From a virus, in IMG/VR virus record IMGVR_UViG_3300010885_033901, positions 1 through 45,090 of that record: a DNA stretch of 45,090 nucleotides; one strand, 5' to 3'. Under the pieces are notes generated by a model. The model was not told the DNA's origin, made no database searches, and saw only the letters and a list, made by a program, of their open reading frames with translations. Of this stretch, positions 6,388 through 12,802 are shown one piece after another. Within the stretch, counting starts at the first letter, position 1. Each line of letters begins with the position of its first letter. Both the position numbers and the translations under genes were made by a program.

Positions 6388-6894
6388 TAATTTTCTAGCG
6401 GCCTAAGACGGTAACGTCTTTTGCAAATTCGGTTAATTGCTGGAAACCCCTTAGAGTTAACAGTAGCTTCACTTACAAGTATTAAATTCAGTCATATTAT
6501 AAATAAAGTATGACTCAATATACAAACCTATTAACTAATAAAAAGTACATATACATATAATCTGCATATTAAAAATGTTGAAGATAAAATGTTAGGTGCT
6601 ATTAAAAATGGTTATAAAATAATAACATTAGTACTAAAAGGTAATGATGTTAGAAATGGTTTAGGTTTAGTGAATTCTAACAATCTGTTAAATTGGGCAA
6701 TCAGCAGCCAAGCTTTATTTGATATGATAATATTAAATGAAGAAGGTTCAACGACTATCCGTAAAGGAGTAGTACCAAGTGGTACGAAATGCCGAGAGTC
6801 CCTTGAGGACTGTGATATAGTCTGGTCTGATATGAAAGTATCAGTTGGGTAAAATCCCAGGGAGAGAAATAACGAACTCTCTTGAACATAAACG
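6388..6894 (+). ncRNA. Group I self-splicing intron interrupting gene 32
   Basis: Core elements of a phage group IA-type intron are present in order. P1: exon CCGT (6384-6387) with guide GCGG (6398-6401), giving the U-G pair at the 5' site. P2: hairpin GACG-GTAA-CGTC near 6407-6418. P element: AATTGCTGGAAA (6435-6446). P4/P5 partner and Q: GGGCAATCAGCAGCC (6695-6709). R: GTTCAACGACTA (6746-6757). A hairpin GTACC-AAGT-GGTAC follows, then P8 AGTCC/GGACT (6797-6811), S GATATAGTC (6814-6822) and P9 CTGATA/TATCAG (6827-6844). The 3' end GAACATAAACG ends in omega-G at 6894. The 3' half closely resembles the T4 td intron. P10 is supported: the guide segment TTTTCT pairs with exon 2 GGAGAA through two G-U and four Watson-Crick pairs. 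Splicing at 6387/6895 restores the gp32 frame exactly. Confidence 0.92.
6464..6684 (+). other. Intron P5-loop insertion with a broken or vestigial reading frame
   Basis: TTAACAG (6457-6463) pairs with CTGTTAA (6685-6691), closing an extended P5 whose loop is this 221-nt insertion. Inside, ATG at 6510 opens a 16-codon frame ending in YIYI-stop. A second frame, shifted by one base and open from 6535, continues as coding-like sequence (VEDKMLGAIKNGYKIITLVL). It has an ATG at 6589 but then runs straight into the intron core. No HNH, GIY-YIG or LAGLIDADG motif is visible. It may be the remnant of an intron-encoded protein with a single frameshift, or merely AT-rich loop sequence. Confidence 0.35.
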
Positions 6895-7537
6895 AGGAGA
6901 ATATAATGCAGCAAAGTGGAACTCAGGTATTGAATCTGATAAGGATGGTGTTCGCGATCGTAAGCGTCGCCTTCATTATGTTTCAAACATTCTGGTTATT
7001 TCAGATCCAGCCAATCCAGCTAATGAAGGAAAGCAATTTCTCTTTAAGTTCGGAAAGAAGATCTTTGATAAGATCATGGATGTTATGCAGCCTCAATTCC
7101 CAGGTGAAACTCCAACTAATCCATTTGATCTCTGGTTAGGTGCGAACTTCAAATTGAAGATTCGTAATGTGGAAGGTTATCGTAATTATGATAAGTCCGA
7201 ATTCGATAATGTTTCTGAATTGTTTGGAGGAGATGAAGAACGCCTTAAGGAAGTCTATGAAGGAATTTATTCATTGAATGATTTCATTGATCCTGCAAAC
7301 TATAAAACATATGATGAACTTCGCCGTAAGTTATATGAAGTCCTAGGTGAAGCAGCCCCTGGTAATTCAGTTGGTCCTACTATTATTGAACCAACCCGAT
7401 CATCAGTCGGCCGTACAGCACCTGAGCCTATTCAAGAATCAGATGATGCCCCTTGGGTAGGAGAAACTGCTTCTTCAGAAACGGAAGAAGATGATGATAC
7501 GAGTTTATCATACTTCGCTAAATTAGCGCGTCAGTAA
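6895..7537 (+). CDS. 32: Single-stranded DNA-binding protein gp32, exon 2
   Basis: Second exon, beginning with the third base of the Val codon at the splice junction. It contains the rest of the OB-fold core (NILVISDPANPANEGKQFLF, FGKKIFDKI, LWLGANFKLKIRNVEGYRNY) that binds single-stranded DNA. A helical segment (YDELRRKLYEVL) and an acidic C-terminal tail rich in Asp/Glu follow; in T4 this tail recruits gp59, gp43 and other replication proteins. A TTG-initiated frame from 6845 is only intron sequence in frame with the exon. A strong terminator follows 23 nt after the stop. Confidence 0.9.
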
Positions 7538-7560
7538 TTTATTAATAAAAATAAATAATA

Positions 7561-7596
7561 AAACGGCGTCTTACTTTATTGTAGGACGCCGTTTTT
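7561..7596 (+). terminator. Bidirectional intrinsic terminator after gene 32
   Basis: A 14-bp stem (arms 7561-7574 and 7581-7594, one T-G wobble) with a 6-nt loop and a T-run through 7596. The opposite strand also ends in a T-rich tail, so it can stop transcripts arriving from either direction, including those crossing the convergent tape-measure end. Confidence 0.9.
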
Positions 7597-7613
7597 AAGT
7601 GTGTATATACTAT

Positions 7614-7892
7614 ATGCTCTTTTTAATTAAACTATATACACTTTTAGATTGCGTAGATTGCCTTAAATATATGAAGGTAGTTGAGACGTATTGTAATAAA
7701 TTTTCAACTGAGTTACAAATTATTGATATTGATAATTTAGATAACCTCGATACTATTTTAGCAGCACGGATTCAATCAATTCCATTTACGGTATTTTATG
7801 ATATAGACGGTACTGTAAAGTTTACTTCTATGGGAGTAATGAATACAGAAGAATTTGATATGTTAATTTACAATAATCGTCATTCATTGTAA
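7614..7892 (+). CDS. Thioredoxin/glutaredoxin-fold small redox protein
   Basis: A 92-residue protein with an N-terminal beta strand followed by a CxxC motif (LLDCVDCLKYM, Cys at about residues 13 and 16). The central strand is IIDIDN, and SIPFTVFYDIDG supplies the conserved cis-proline loop. These mark a thioredoxin fold. Phage glutaredoxins usually feed electrons to ribonucleotide reductase, but none is in this window. The ATG at 7614 is preferred over a GTG at 7599, which lies too close to the terminator. Its 3' end overlaps the convergent tape-measure gene by 13 nt. It begins just after the gp32 terminator and no clear promoter is visible. Confidence 0.65.
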   Translation: MLFLIKLYTLLDCVDCLKYMKVVETYCNKFSTELQIIDIDNLDNLDTILAARIQSIPFTVFYDIDGTVKFTSMGVMNTEEFDMLIYNNRHSL

Positions 7893-9892
7893 ATATTATA
7901 CATTGCAGAACCTTGAGGAGATGGTGCTAATATACTTGTTGATGTATTTACATTGGATGATGATGATGATATATTAGTACTACCTCCAATATTATTAACA
8001 ATAACAGTTCCACCTGCACCGGCAGTAATACTAGCAGCCTGGTTTAATTCAACTCCGGCTGTTCCAGTCACTCCTTGAATTGCAGCTGCTTCATTGCCAG
8101 TATTTTTAGCTCTAAATTCAAAATTATGTCCTTCATAATCATTCCATGAGGTATACCCTGCTTGGCGAGCATCTTCGAACTTTGCAATCTCTTGAAGTTT
8201 TTTAATATCCAGATCATTAAGAGCAAGGATACCTTTCGATGCGTCAGCCAATGCTTTAATACCATCTGCTATTTTCTGAACTCCGTCTCCGATTTGAATT
8301 AGATTATATCCTTCCTTTGATAATCTAATTAATTGCTCAATTGGATTATCAGATCCCATTGAAAATATTTTTCCAAAGAATCCAGCCATACCAGATAATG
8401 CTTGAGATCCTCCAAGTGCTATAATTGCCAAACTTAGTTTTCCAAGAGCAATAGCAGAACCTGTTAATTTATCTGGATCAAGGACTTTAGTCATAGAGCT
8501 TAATCCATCCATAAAGTTAGTAATACCTATACCATTATCATCGCCCAAGGCCATTCTAAGAAGTTTAACACCCCCAGCAAATAATCCTAATCCGATTGCG
8601 CTTGCTGTAATTAATGGAACTGCGGTAGCAAGAGGAATTATACCAATCGAAAATGCGGTTAAAGCATCACCGGCTTTCATAAACTCATCCCAGTTAATAT
8701 CCTTCATTAAATTCATTGCATACGCAAATGGTATTAATGCTGCTCCAAGGGCTCCTATTGCAAGAGCACCTAGGAAAATAAATGGGGCGACTGCAGGTAT
8801 GCCAAGAACGGCAGCAGCTACACCTAGTGCTGCTATTCCTGCAGCAAGAACTCCTATAGTTTCAATACCTACCGATTTCATCATATCCAAGGCATATGCA
8901 AGGGGGATTATTGATGCTCCAAGGGCTGCTATAGTAAGTGCCCCCTGAAGTAATGTAGGAGATGATAATAACTTTGCTGCAACCCCAAGTGTTAATAGGC
9001 CGGTGGCAAAAACACCAATAGTACCAATACCAACAGACTTCATCATATCTAATGATTTTGCAAATGGTATCATTGTTATACCTAATAATGCCAGTGCACC
9101 AATGCCCTTCAAGACTTTCATATTACCAAGAGATTGTAATCCTAATGATAATCCAGTAAGTGTACCTTTAATTCCAGCTCCTATACCCTTTCCAACATTG
9201 GAGATACCTTTTCCAAAACCAGTTATGCCTTTTGGTGCTGATGTTACTACTGGAATATGAGCAGCCGGAACTCCAGCAGCTGCCGGTGGGGTAGAATGAA
9301 CAGCCGGAACTCCAGCAGCTGCCGGTGGGGTAGAATGAACAGCACCCCCAAGAGAGCCAAGAATATTTTGTAAGGTATTAGATATATTTGTTAATTGAGA
9401 AATAACTGTTTTTTCATATCCAGATGATCCTTTACCCTCTTTATTCTTTTTTCCAAATCCAAATAAACCACCAACCGAGCCAAGTATTTTTTTAGGCACA
9501 CTTAGAATATTACTAATAATACGATGAGGCATATTAATAATATTTTTAATACCACCCATAATATTCTTAGGAATATTCATAATGGTTTTAAATGGTGATA
9601 GCATCTTATCAAAGATACTATATGATGTACCTTTTTTAGCTCCAGAAGTACCACCAAAACCAATATTTTTAATAATCTTTAGAGTATCATCAAGAACTTT
9701 TTTTATTGAATTAATACTAGTATCAATAGAACTAAGATGTTCGGTATTTTTATCACCCAAAACATCTGGTTTAGGTGATAATACTTTTGATGTGAATGTA
9801 TCAACATTATCAAAGATAAGTTCATTGATGTGATTAGTATTCTTAATCTCATCAATAACTGTTTTTAAACTTATCTTTTCTGTTTTATCCAT
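7880..9892 (-). CDS. Tail length tape-measure protein (gp29-like)
   Basis: A 670-residue protein with a polar N-terminal 150 residues, a Gly/Phe-rich basic stretch (KKILGSVGGLFGFGKKNK) and an Ala/Pro repeat linker. The central hydrophobic region, about residues 240-430, has three similar units of some 55-60 residues; MMKSVGIGTIGV and MMKSVGIETIGV mark two of them. The C-terminus is Ser/Gly-rich. Hydrophobic helical repeats of the form LGALAIGALGAALIPFAYAM are typical of tape-measure proteins of marine T4-like phages. The protein sits inside the tail tube and sets its length. The gene follows the gp26/gp51-like pair with a 2-nt gap, the position of tape-measure genes after their chaperones. 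T4 gp29 is 590 residues. Confidence 0.75.
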   Translation of the reverse strand: MDKTEKISLKTVIDEIKNTNHINELIFDNVDTFTSKVLSPKPDVLGDKNTEHLSSIDTSINSIKKVLDDTLKIIKNIGFGGTSGAKKGTSYSIFDKMLSPFKTIMNIPKNIMGGIKNIINMPHRIISNILSVPKKILGSVGGLFGFGKKNKEGKGSSGYEKTVISQLTNISNTLQNILGSLGGAVHSTPPAAAGVPAVHSTPPAAAGVPAAHIPVVTSAPKGITGFGKGISNVGKGIGAGIKGTLTGLSLGLQSLGNMKVLKGIGALALLGITMIPFAKSLDMMKSVGIGTIGVFATGLLTLGVAAKLLSSPTLLQGALTIAALGASIIPLAYALDMMKSVGIETIGVLAAGIAALGVAAAVLGIPAVAPFIFLGALAIGALGAALIPFAYAMNLMKDINWDEFMKAGDALTAFSIGIIPLATAVPLITASAIGLGLFAGGVKLLRMALGDDNGIGITNFMDGLSSMTKVLDPDKLTGSAIALGKLSLAIIALGGSQALSGMAGFFGKIFSMGSDNPIEQLIRLSKEGYNLIQIGDGVQKIADGIKALADASKGILALNDLDIKKLQEIAKFEDARQAGYTSWNDYEGHNFEFRAKNTGNEAAAIQGVTGTAGVELNQAASITAGAGGTVIVNNIGGSTNISSSSSNVNTSTSILAPSPQGSAMYNIYNE
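9262..9339. repeat. Two perfect tandem 39-bp repeats in the tape-measure gene
   Basis: Copies at 9262-9300 and 9301-9339 are identical and encode, on the minus strand, a 13-residue unit of the form VHSTPPAAAGVPA. They form a flexible Ala/Pro linker between the basic N-terminal part and the hydrophobic region, and would change protein length in steps of 13 residues if copy number varied. Confidence 0.9.
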
Positions 9893-9894
9893 AA

Positions 9895-10077
9895 TTATTT
9901 TCTCTGTTTCTCTCGCTGTTCTTCTTCTTTAATATGATTTAATAATAGAGCTATATAAATTTCTCTCTCCCATGGTAGCATTGAATCTAATTCTGATAAA
10001 CTATATTTGTGATGCTGCATTAATGCAAAATTTGTTTGGTAATAGTTTACAAGAGATTCATGGGAGAGAGCTACTCG
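9895..10077 (-). CDS. 51: gp51-like extension in -1 frame of gp26 (tail assembly chaperone partner)
   Basis: A 60-codon frame lies between gp26 and the tape measure. It contains NYYQTNFALMQHHKYSLSEL and LPWEREIYIALLLNHI followed by a highly charged tail. This is the pattern of the short gp51 baseplate-hub assembly proteins of marine T4-like phages. No good start codon exists upstream of the conserved part; the only in-frame ATG is internal (the Met of LMQHH) and would give 41 residues. The frame is -1 relative to gp26, and gp26 ends in a slippery T TTT TTC. The likely product is therefore a gp26-gp51 fusion of about 294 residues made by frameshifting. It is too short and ATG-poor to appear as an ordinary gene. 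Confidence 0.7.
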   Translation of the reverse strand, partial: RVALSHESLVNYYQTNFALMQHHKYSLSELDSMLPWEREIYIALLLNHIKEEEQREKQRK

Positions 10078-10083
10078 AAAAAA
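9963..10083 (-). promoter_or_regulatory. Programmed -1 ribosomal frameshift signal at end of gp26
   Basis: Reading the minus strand, the heptamer T TTT TTC (10083-10077) is in the correct X XXY YYZ phase for the gp26 frame. A 6-nt spacer, GAGTAG, which contains the gp26 stop, follows. Next comes CTCTCTCCCATG (10070-10059), perfectly complementary to CATGGGAGAGAG (9974-9963), giving a 12-bp stem with an 84-nt loop. Slippage leads into the gp51-like frame. Confidence 0.75.
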
Positions 10084-10778
10084 CTTTGTGCGCCTACTAA
10101 GGTCATAGTGTTTGATTCATGACATTTACAGCATTCGAAGTTAATATCATGGGATAGTTTAGGTGATTCCGCAATAAATGTTTCAATAAGCTTCATTTGT
10201 GCTCTATTTAATGAATTAATGAATGTTGTCATTTCGGATTGTGATGTTTGATCTGCAGGATAAACTCCATCATTATCAAAGATAGATTCAATTGATGCAA
10301 TGATGACATCATTAATCATATCAGGAGTAGTCTTTAATTCATTCATAAGAACATTCATATCCTTTACTCTAATGTATCTCATATTAATACCAACCTTATC
10401 GGTTAGCATAATTATTTTATTTACTTTGGGGTCAATATTAAATATGATATTATCAATATTAACTTCGGTTTGGGTGAATGCTTCACATTTAGAACATTTA
10501 CAATTAATATCAGCTAGTTCACCGACTGATTTTGCACGGAGCTTAAGAAAAATATATTCAAGGTCAAACGTAGTTAAATCATTTGGTTCAACCTTATCGA
10601 ATGTACATGCTTTAATAATATCCTTCATTGCCTTTATGATCTCTTCATTATTAGAAGATTCTTGTGCTATAAGAAGGATCTTTTCTTCCTTAACAAGGAA
10701 TGGTCTATATTCAATAGTCTTCTTTGTTGAAGGAATATTGAGTGTATATTTTGGGGATTCTAGTATTGGTAATGCCAT
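10071..10778 (-). CDS. 26: gp26-like baseplate hub / tail assembly protein
   Basis: A 235-residue protein of the T4 gp26 family (T4 gp26 has 208 residues). The N-terminal part, IPSTKKTIEYRPFLVKEEKI followed by LLIAQES, is characteristic: phage variants share a 'Pro-Ser-x-Lys-Lys, then RPF-x-V-K-E-E-K' pattern. A Cys cluster CKCSKC at about residues 93-98 and ECCKCH near residue 216 could form a zinc ribbon. In T4, gp26 is needed for hub assembly around the tape measure. Its last codons form a slippery sequence, so a fraction of ribosomes should continue into the gp51-like frame. A late promoter TATAAATT places transcription start at its ATG. Confidence 0.8.
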   Translation of the reverse strand: MALPILESPKYTLNIPSTKKTIEYRPFLVKEEKILLIAQESSNNEEIIKAMKDIIKACTFDKVEPNDLTTFDLEYIFLKLRAKSVGELADINCKCSKCEAFTQTEVNIDNIIFNIDPKVNKIIMLTDKVGINMRYIRVKDMNVLMNELKTTPDMINDVIIASIESIFDNDGVYPADQTSQSEMTTFINSLNRAQMKLIETFIAESPKLSHDINFECCKCHESNTMTLVGAQSFFE

Positions 10779-10783
10779 ACTTT

Positions 10784-10791
10784 AATTTATA
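10784..10791 (-). promoter_or_regulatory. Late promoter (TATAAATT) of gp26
   Basis: TATAAATT on the minus strand. With the T4 rule that the octamer covers -13 to -6, +1 is the A of the gp26 ATG (10778), so the mRNA would be leaderless. Confidence 0.55.
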
Positions 10792-10796
10792 TGTAA

Positions 10797-11483
10797 TTAT
10801 TGAGTTGGTGGAAGAGGAATTGCTGGTGTAAATGGATTAGTACCTATTGATATAATTGGCTTCAGTGGTGCACCAATAGCAGATACCATAACCTCTGAAG
10901 AAAATGCTCTATATGCAAATGTGGCACCACATTTTGTTATACCACCTTCAGCAGAATTATCAAAATCAATTGCCTTTACCGTATGTGGATACGCATCAAA
11001 TAATGTAACACAATATATGCTTTCATTATATTCGTTTAATTGATATATTTTAATATCGGCCCGATAATCTTTATCATATGCAAGTATATATGTGTCATAA
11101 TTAATAATAAGACGAGCCCATGCATCAAGAATATTTTTTATAAAGTAATCATTAGTTAATATAAATGTCATATCAACATCATCTTCAGTATAACCAATTG
11201 GTATTTTAATATCGTGATGCCATGAACCGTAATCCATAGTATTAGTTGTACGACCAGGAAGACTTACGGTTTCACAGAAAAAGCTAAGATCATCATAATC
11301 ATGAATAGATGCTGTTAATTTTATAGGCGGTGATGCCGCTTTAAAAAGTGCATCAACTGCTGAAAAATCAACGGTAAATCTATTTGATTTTGCTAATCCT
11401 TGTCGTGTAATAATACGTTCCTTTAAACTTTGTAAAGTAGAAGATGTTGTATTTTTCCCAGGTGATGTTTTTCTATCAGCCAT
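10797..11483 (-). CDS. Tail-tube-fold protein (gp54/gp19 type)
   Basis: A 228-residue structural protein. A basic N-terminus (SLKERIITRQGLAKSNRFTV) is followed by a beta-rich core with VSLPGRTTNTMDYG, IPIGYTEDDVDMTFILTND and a closing ATFAYRAF strand. This order matches the gp19/gp54 tail-tube fold: an early strand with a 'LPG' loop, a middle 'dw..' helix (ILDAWARLI) and a final antiparallel strand of the form VTFAYR. The terminal TFAYR resembles the tube initiator gp54 more than the tube protein gp19, but the two cannot be separated with certainty. It lies 3 nt after the upstream gene, suggesting coupled translation. Confidence 0.65.
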   Translation of the reverse strand: MADRKTSPGKNTTSSTLQSLKERIITRQGLAKSNRFTVDFSAVDALFKAASPPIKLTASIHDYDDLSFFCETVSLPGRTTNTMDYGSWHHDIKIPIGYTEDDVDMTFILTNDYFIKNILDAWARLIINYDTYILAYDKDYRADIKIYQLNEYNESIYCVTLFDAYPHTVKAIDFDNSAEGGITKCGATFAYRAFSSEVMVSAIGAPLKPIISIGTNPFTPAIPLPPTQ

Positions 11484-11486
11484 ATA

Positions 11487-12083
11487 TTAATTTTCCATTA
11501 CTAATTTACGTGATTTTGACCAGATAGATGCATTTGATTCTCCTTTGAAATTATCAGATGGCATAAATAATGCAACTTCCCATTCTGATGGAGGAACTTC
11601 AACCGTTTTAGAAACAACATGATCTAATAAATAGTGCTTAAAACATGGCGCAAATGCCTTTAGTTTTGCTGTACTAGATAACATACTATACTTTAATCTG
11701 ATACGAGTACCTTCATCAAAGTTTTTATCAGATGTATAATCCATAAGTCTATCAAAGAAGATAGCACGAACTCTTGGGTGCAAATAATGAAGGTTTAGAC
11801 CGTAAAACCCGCCAGGAGCAGGCCCGATCATAATTATTAGAGGAAATGTATCATAGTAAGGAAGGGTTTTCTTTCCCTTAGGATTATACATAAACATAAA
11901 CATCCTTCCAATAAGAGGCTTTTTTCGAATAGTTAATGCTTCATCATTTAATATTCCTTTAGGTGTAATTGATGACCGCATTGACCTCAATTTTTGTATG
12001 AACCATTTTTGTGACTGGAGTGTGCGCGGAATGATTCCAGCCTGCTCAGCCTTAGTGTGAATATTTCCAAATAATGATGCCAT
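11487..12083 (-). CDS. Conserved virion-associated protein of T4-like phages, unknown function
   Basis: A 198-residue basic protein. The central block, GRMFMFMYNPKGKKTLPYYD followed by TFPLIIMIG and GGFYGLNLHYLHPRVRAIFF, is a signature shared by many large myoviruses. It is sometimes placed near head/tail completion genes. A link to the DNA end protector gp2 is possible because T4 gene 2 neighbours gene 4, as here, but residue-level support is lacking. The C-terminal WEVALFMPSDNF and Ser/Lys-rich tail are also typical of this group. It is preceded by a late promoter and by the inverted intergenic cassette. Confidence 0.6.
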   Translation of the reverse strand: MASLFGNIHTKAEQAGIIPRTLQSQKWFIQKLRSMRSSITPKGILNDEALTIRKKPLIGRMFMFMYNPKGKKTLPYYDTFPLIIMIGPAPGGFYGLNLHYLHPRVRAIFFDRLMDYTSDKNFDEGTRIRLKYSMLSSTAKLKAFAPCFKHYLLDHVVSKTVEVPPSEWEVALFMPSDNFKGESNASIWSKSRKLVMEN

Positions 12084-12095
12084 ATATACTATATG

Positions 12096-12103
12096 TATTT
12101 ATA
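12096..12103 (-). promoter_or_regulatory. Late promoter (TATAAATA)
   Basis: A perfect TATAAATA on the minus strand, giving a predicted start about 7 nt before the ATG at 12083. It lies at the edge of the duplicated intergenic cassette. Confidence 0.75.
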
Positions 12104-12107
12104 TTGG

Positions 12108-12281
12108 GTTTTGTGAATTATTACCTTTACAACTTTTTAAGATATGGTATAATGGATCTAGATTCTGCTGGATATGATCTAGCCGTAATAATTCAACTAA
12201 TAGTTCCAATTCCCGAAGGGAATAACCCGAAGGGTTGAATGAAGATACATAAGGTTCCCCTTTGGAAGAAATAGATTATTT
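12108..12281 (-). repeat. Intergenic cassette copy A (inverted relative to copy B)
   Basis: 174 bp whose reverse complement closely matches 39770-39942. It begins over the gp4 stop codon and ends at the downstream late promoter. Conserved parts are the TTCTTCCAAAG and ACCTTATGTATCTT blocks, two tandem hairpins (ATTCCC-GAA-GGGAAT at 12209-12223 and AACCC-GAA-GGGTT at 12224-12236 as read on plus), GCAGAATCTAGATC, and the promoter segment. A middle stretch of about 40 nt is diverged. It fits a transcription boundary between minus-strand genes. Confidence 0.85.
12126..12153 (+). promoter_or_regulatory. Sigma70-like promoter inside cassette A, firing away from the late gene
   Basis: TTTACA (12126-12131), 16 nt, and TATAAT (12148-12153) preceded by TGG. 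Predicted start is near 12160. The transcript would run over the two hairpins and then antisense into gp4. No reading frame begins downstream, so it may make a small RNA or an antisense transcript. Confidence 0.65.
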
Positions 12282-12761
12282 GATCTTGGGTTTTTTTGGT
12301 TTTGGAGCTCGTTCGATTATTATCTTTATACCTAATGAGGCCAAAGTTTTTTCATGCCATACTTCAAAAATCCACCCACGTTGACGGGCATATATATCAG
12401 CAGCTTCCCACTTACAACTATTTTTGACATAGGTCATTACCTCAGTAATATATCTTTTTGTTTGACGAGTAGGCTGCTTTGGTGGAATTGTTTCCTTTTG
12501 AGGCTTAATTTCTATTAAGTATGTTGCTCCTGTTTTAAATGTTATCTTTAAATCTACGAAATAACGATGCATTTTGCCGTCAGTTTTACACAGATAGGAT
12601 ACTACAACTTCTTCTGAACACCAACTGATGACATTGGGATTATCATCACAGAATCTAAATACCTGTCTTTCCCATAGTGATCTATATTGAATATTCTCGT
12701 AGTTGCCCGAATACTTTGAAATATTCTTTGGTTTGAACCTGCCCGAATAATATTTTCCCAT
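12276..12761 (-). CDS. 4: Head completion protein gp4 (nuclease-fold)
   Basis: A 161-residue protein; T4 gp4 (gp50/65) has 150. Matching features are the N-terminal SGRFKPKNISKYSGN, the RSLWERQVFRFCDDNPNVIS block, WCSEEVVVSYL, and HRYFVDLKI...YLIEIKPQKE. The last two give the D-(x)n-ExK arrangement of the TnsA/PD-(D/E)xK-like nuclease fold seen in this family. In T4, gp4 finishes heads after packaging so that tails can join. The C-terminus is Lys/Pro-rich. Its start lies 41 nt from the divergent gp48, and a late promoter octamer TAATAAATA sits just before the ATG. Confidence 0.85.
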   Translation of the reverse strand: MGKYYSGRFKPKNISKYSGNYENIQYRSLWERQVFRFCDDNPNVISWCSEEVVVSYLCKTDGKMHRYFVDLKITFKTGATYLIEIKPQKETIPPKQPTRQTKRYITEVMTYVKNSCKWEAADIYARQRGWIFEVWHEKTLASLGIKIIIERAPKPKKPKIK

Positions 12762-12765
12762 AAAC

Positions 12766-12773
12766 TATTTATT
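12766..12773 (-). promoter_or_regulatory. Late promoter (AATAAATA) of gp4
   Basis: AATAAATA on the minus strand with predicted start within 1 nt of the gp4 ATG. It forms a divergent pair with the gp48 promoter in a 41-bp intergenic space. Confidence 0.55.
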
Positions 12774-12787
12774 AGTAAATAAACATA

Positions 12788-12795
12788 GATAAATA
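12788..12795 (+). promoter_or_regulatory. Late promoter (GATAAATA) of gp48
   Basis: GATAAATA with predicted start near 12801, 2 nt before the gp48 ATG. Confidence 0.6.
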
Positions 12796-12802
12796 CTATG
12801 GT

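Noticed and set aside
6589-6852. An 87-codon frame inside the intron as an independent gene
   Set aside because: Its second half is the conserved group I core (R, P8, S, P9), whose sequence is constrained as RNA. Only the P5-loop part could be coding, and that is listed separately.
6845-6894. TTG start at 6845 for the gp32 C-terminal gene
   Set aside because: The first 16 codons are the 3' end of the intron (P9.1, P9.2 and omega-G). In-frame continuity is chance, and the true coding starts at the splice site 6895.
12209-12236. cUUCGg tetraloop terminators in the repeated cassette
   Set aside because: In the register that uses the flanking AT pairs the loops are three bases (TTC/GAA), and no T-run follows directly, so they are described only as hairpins.
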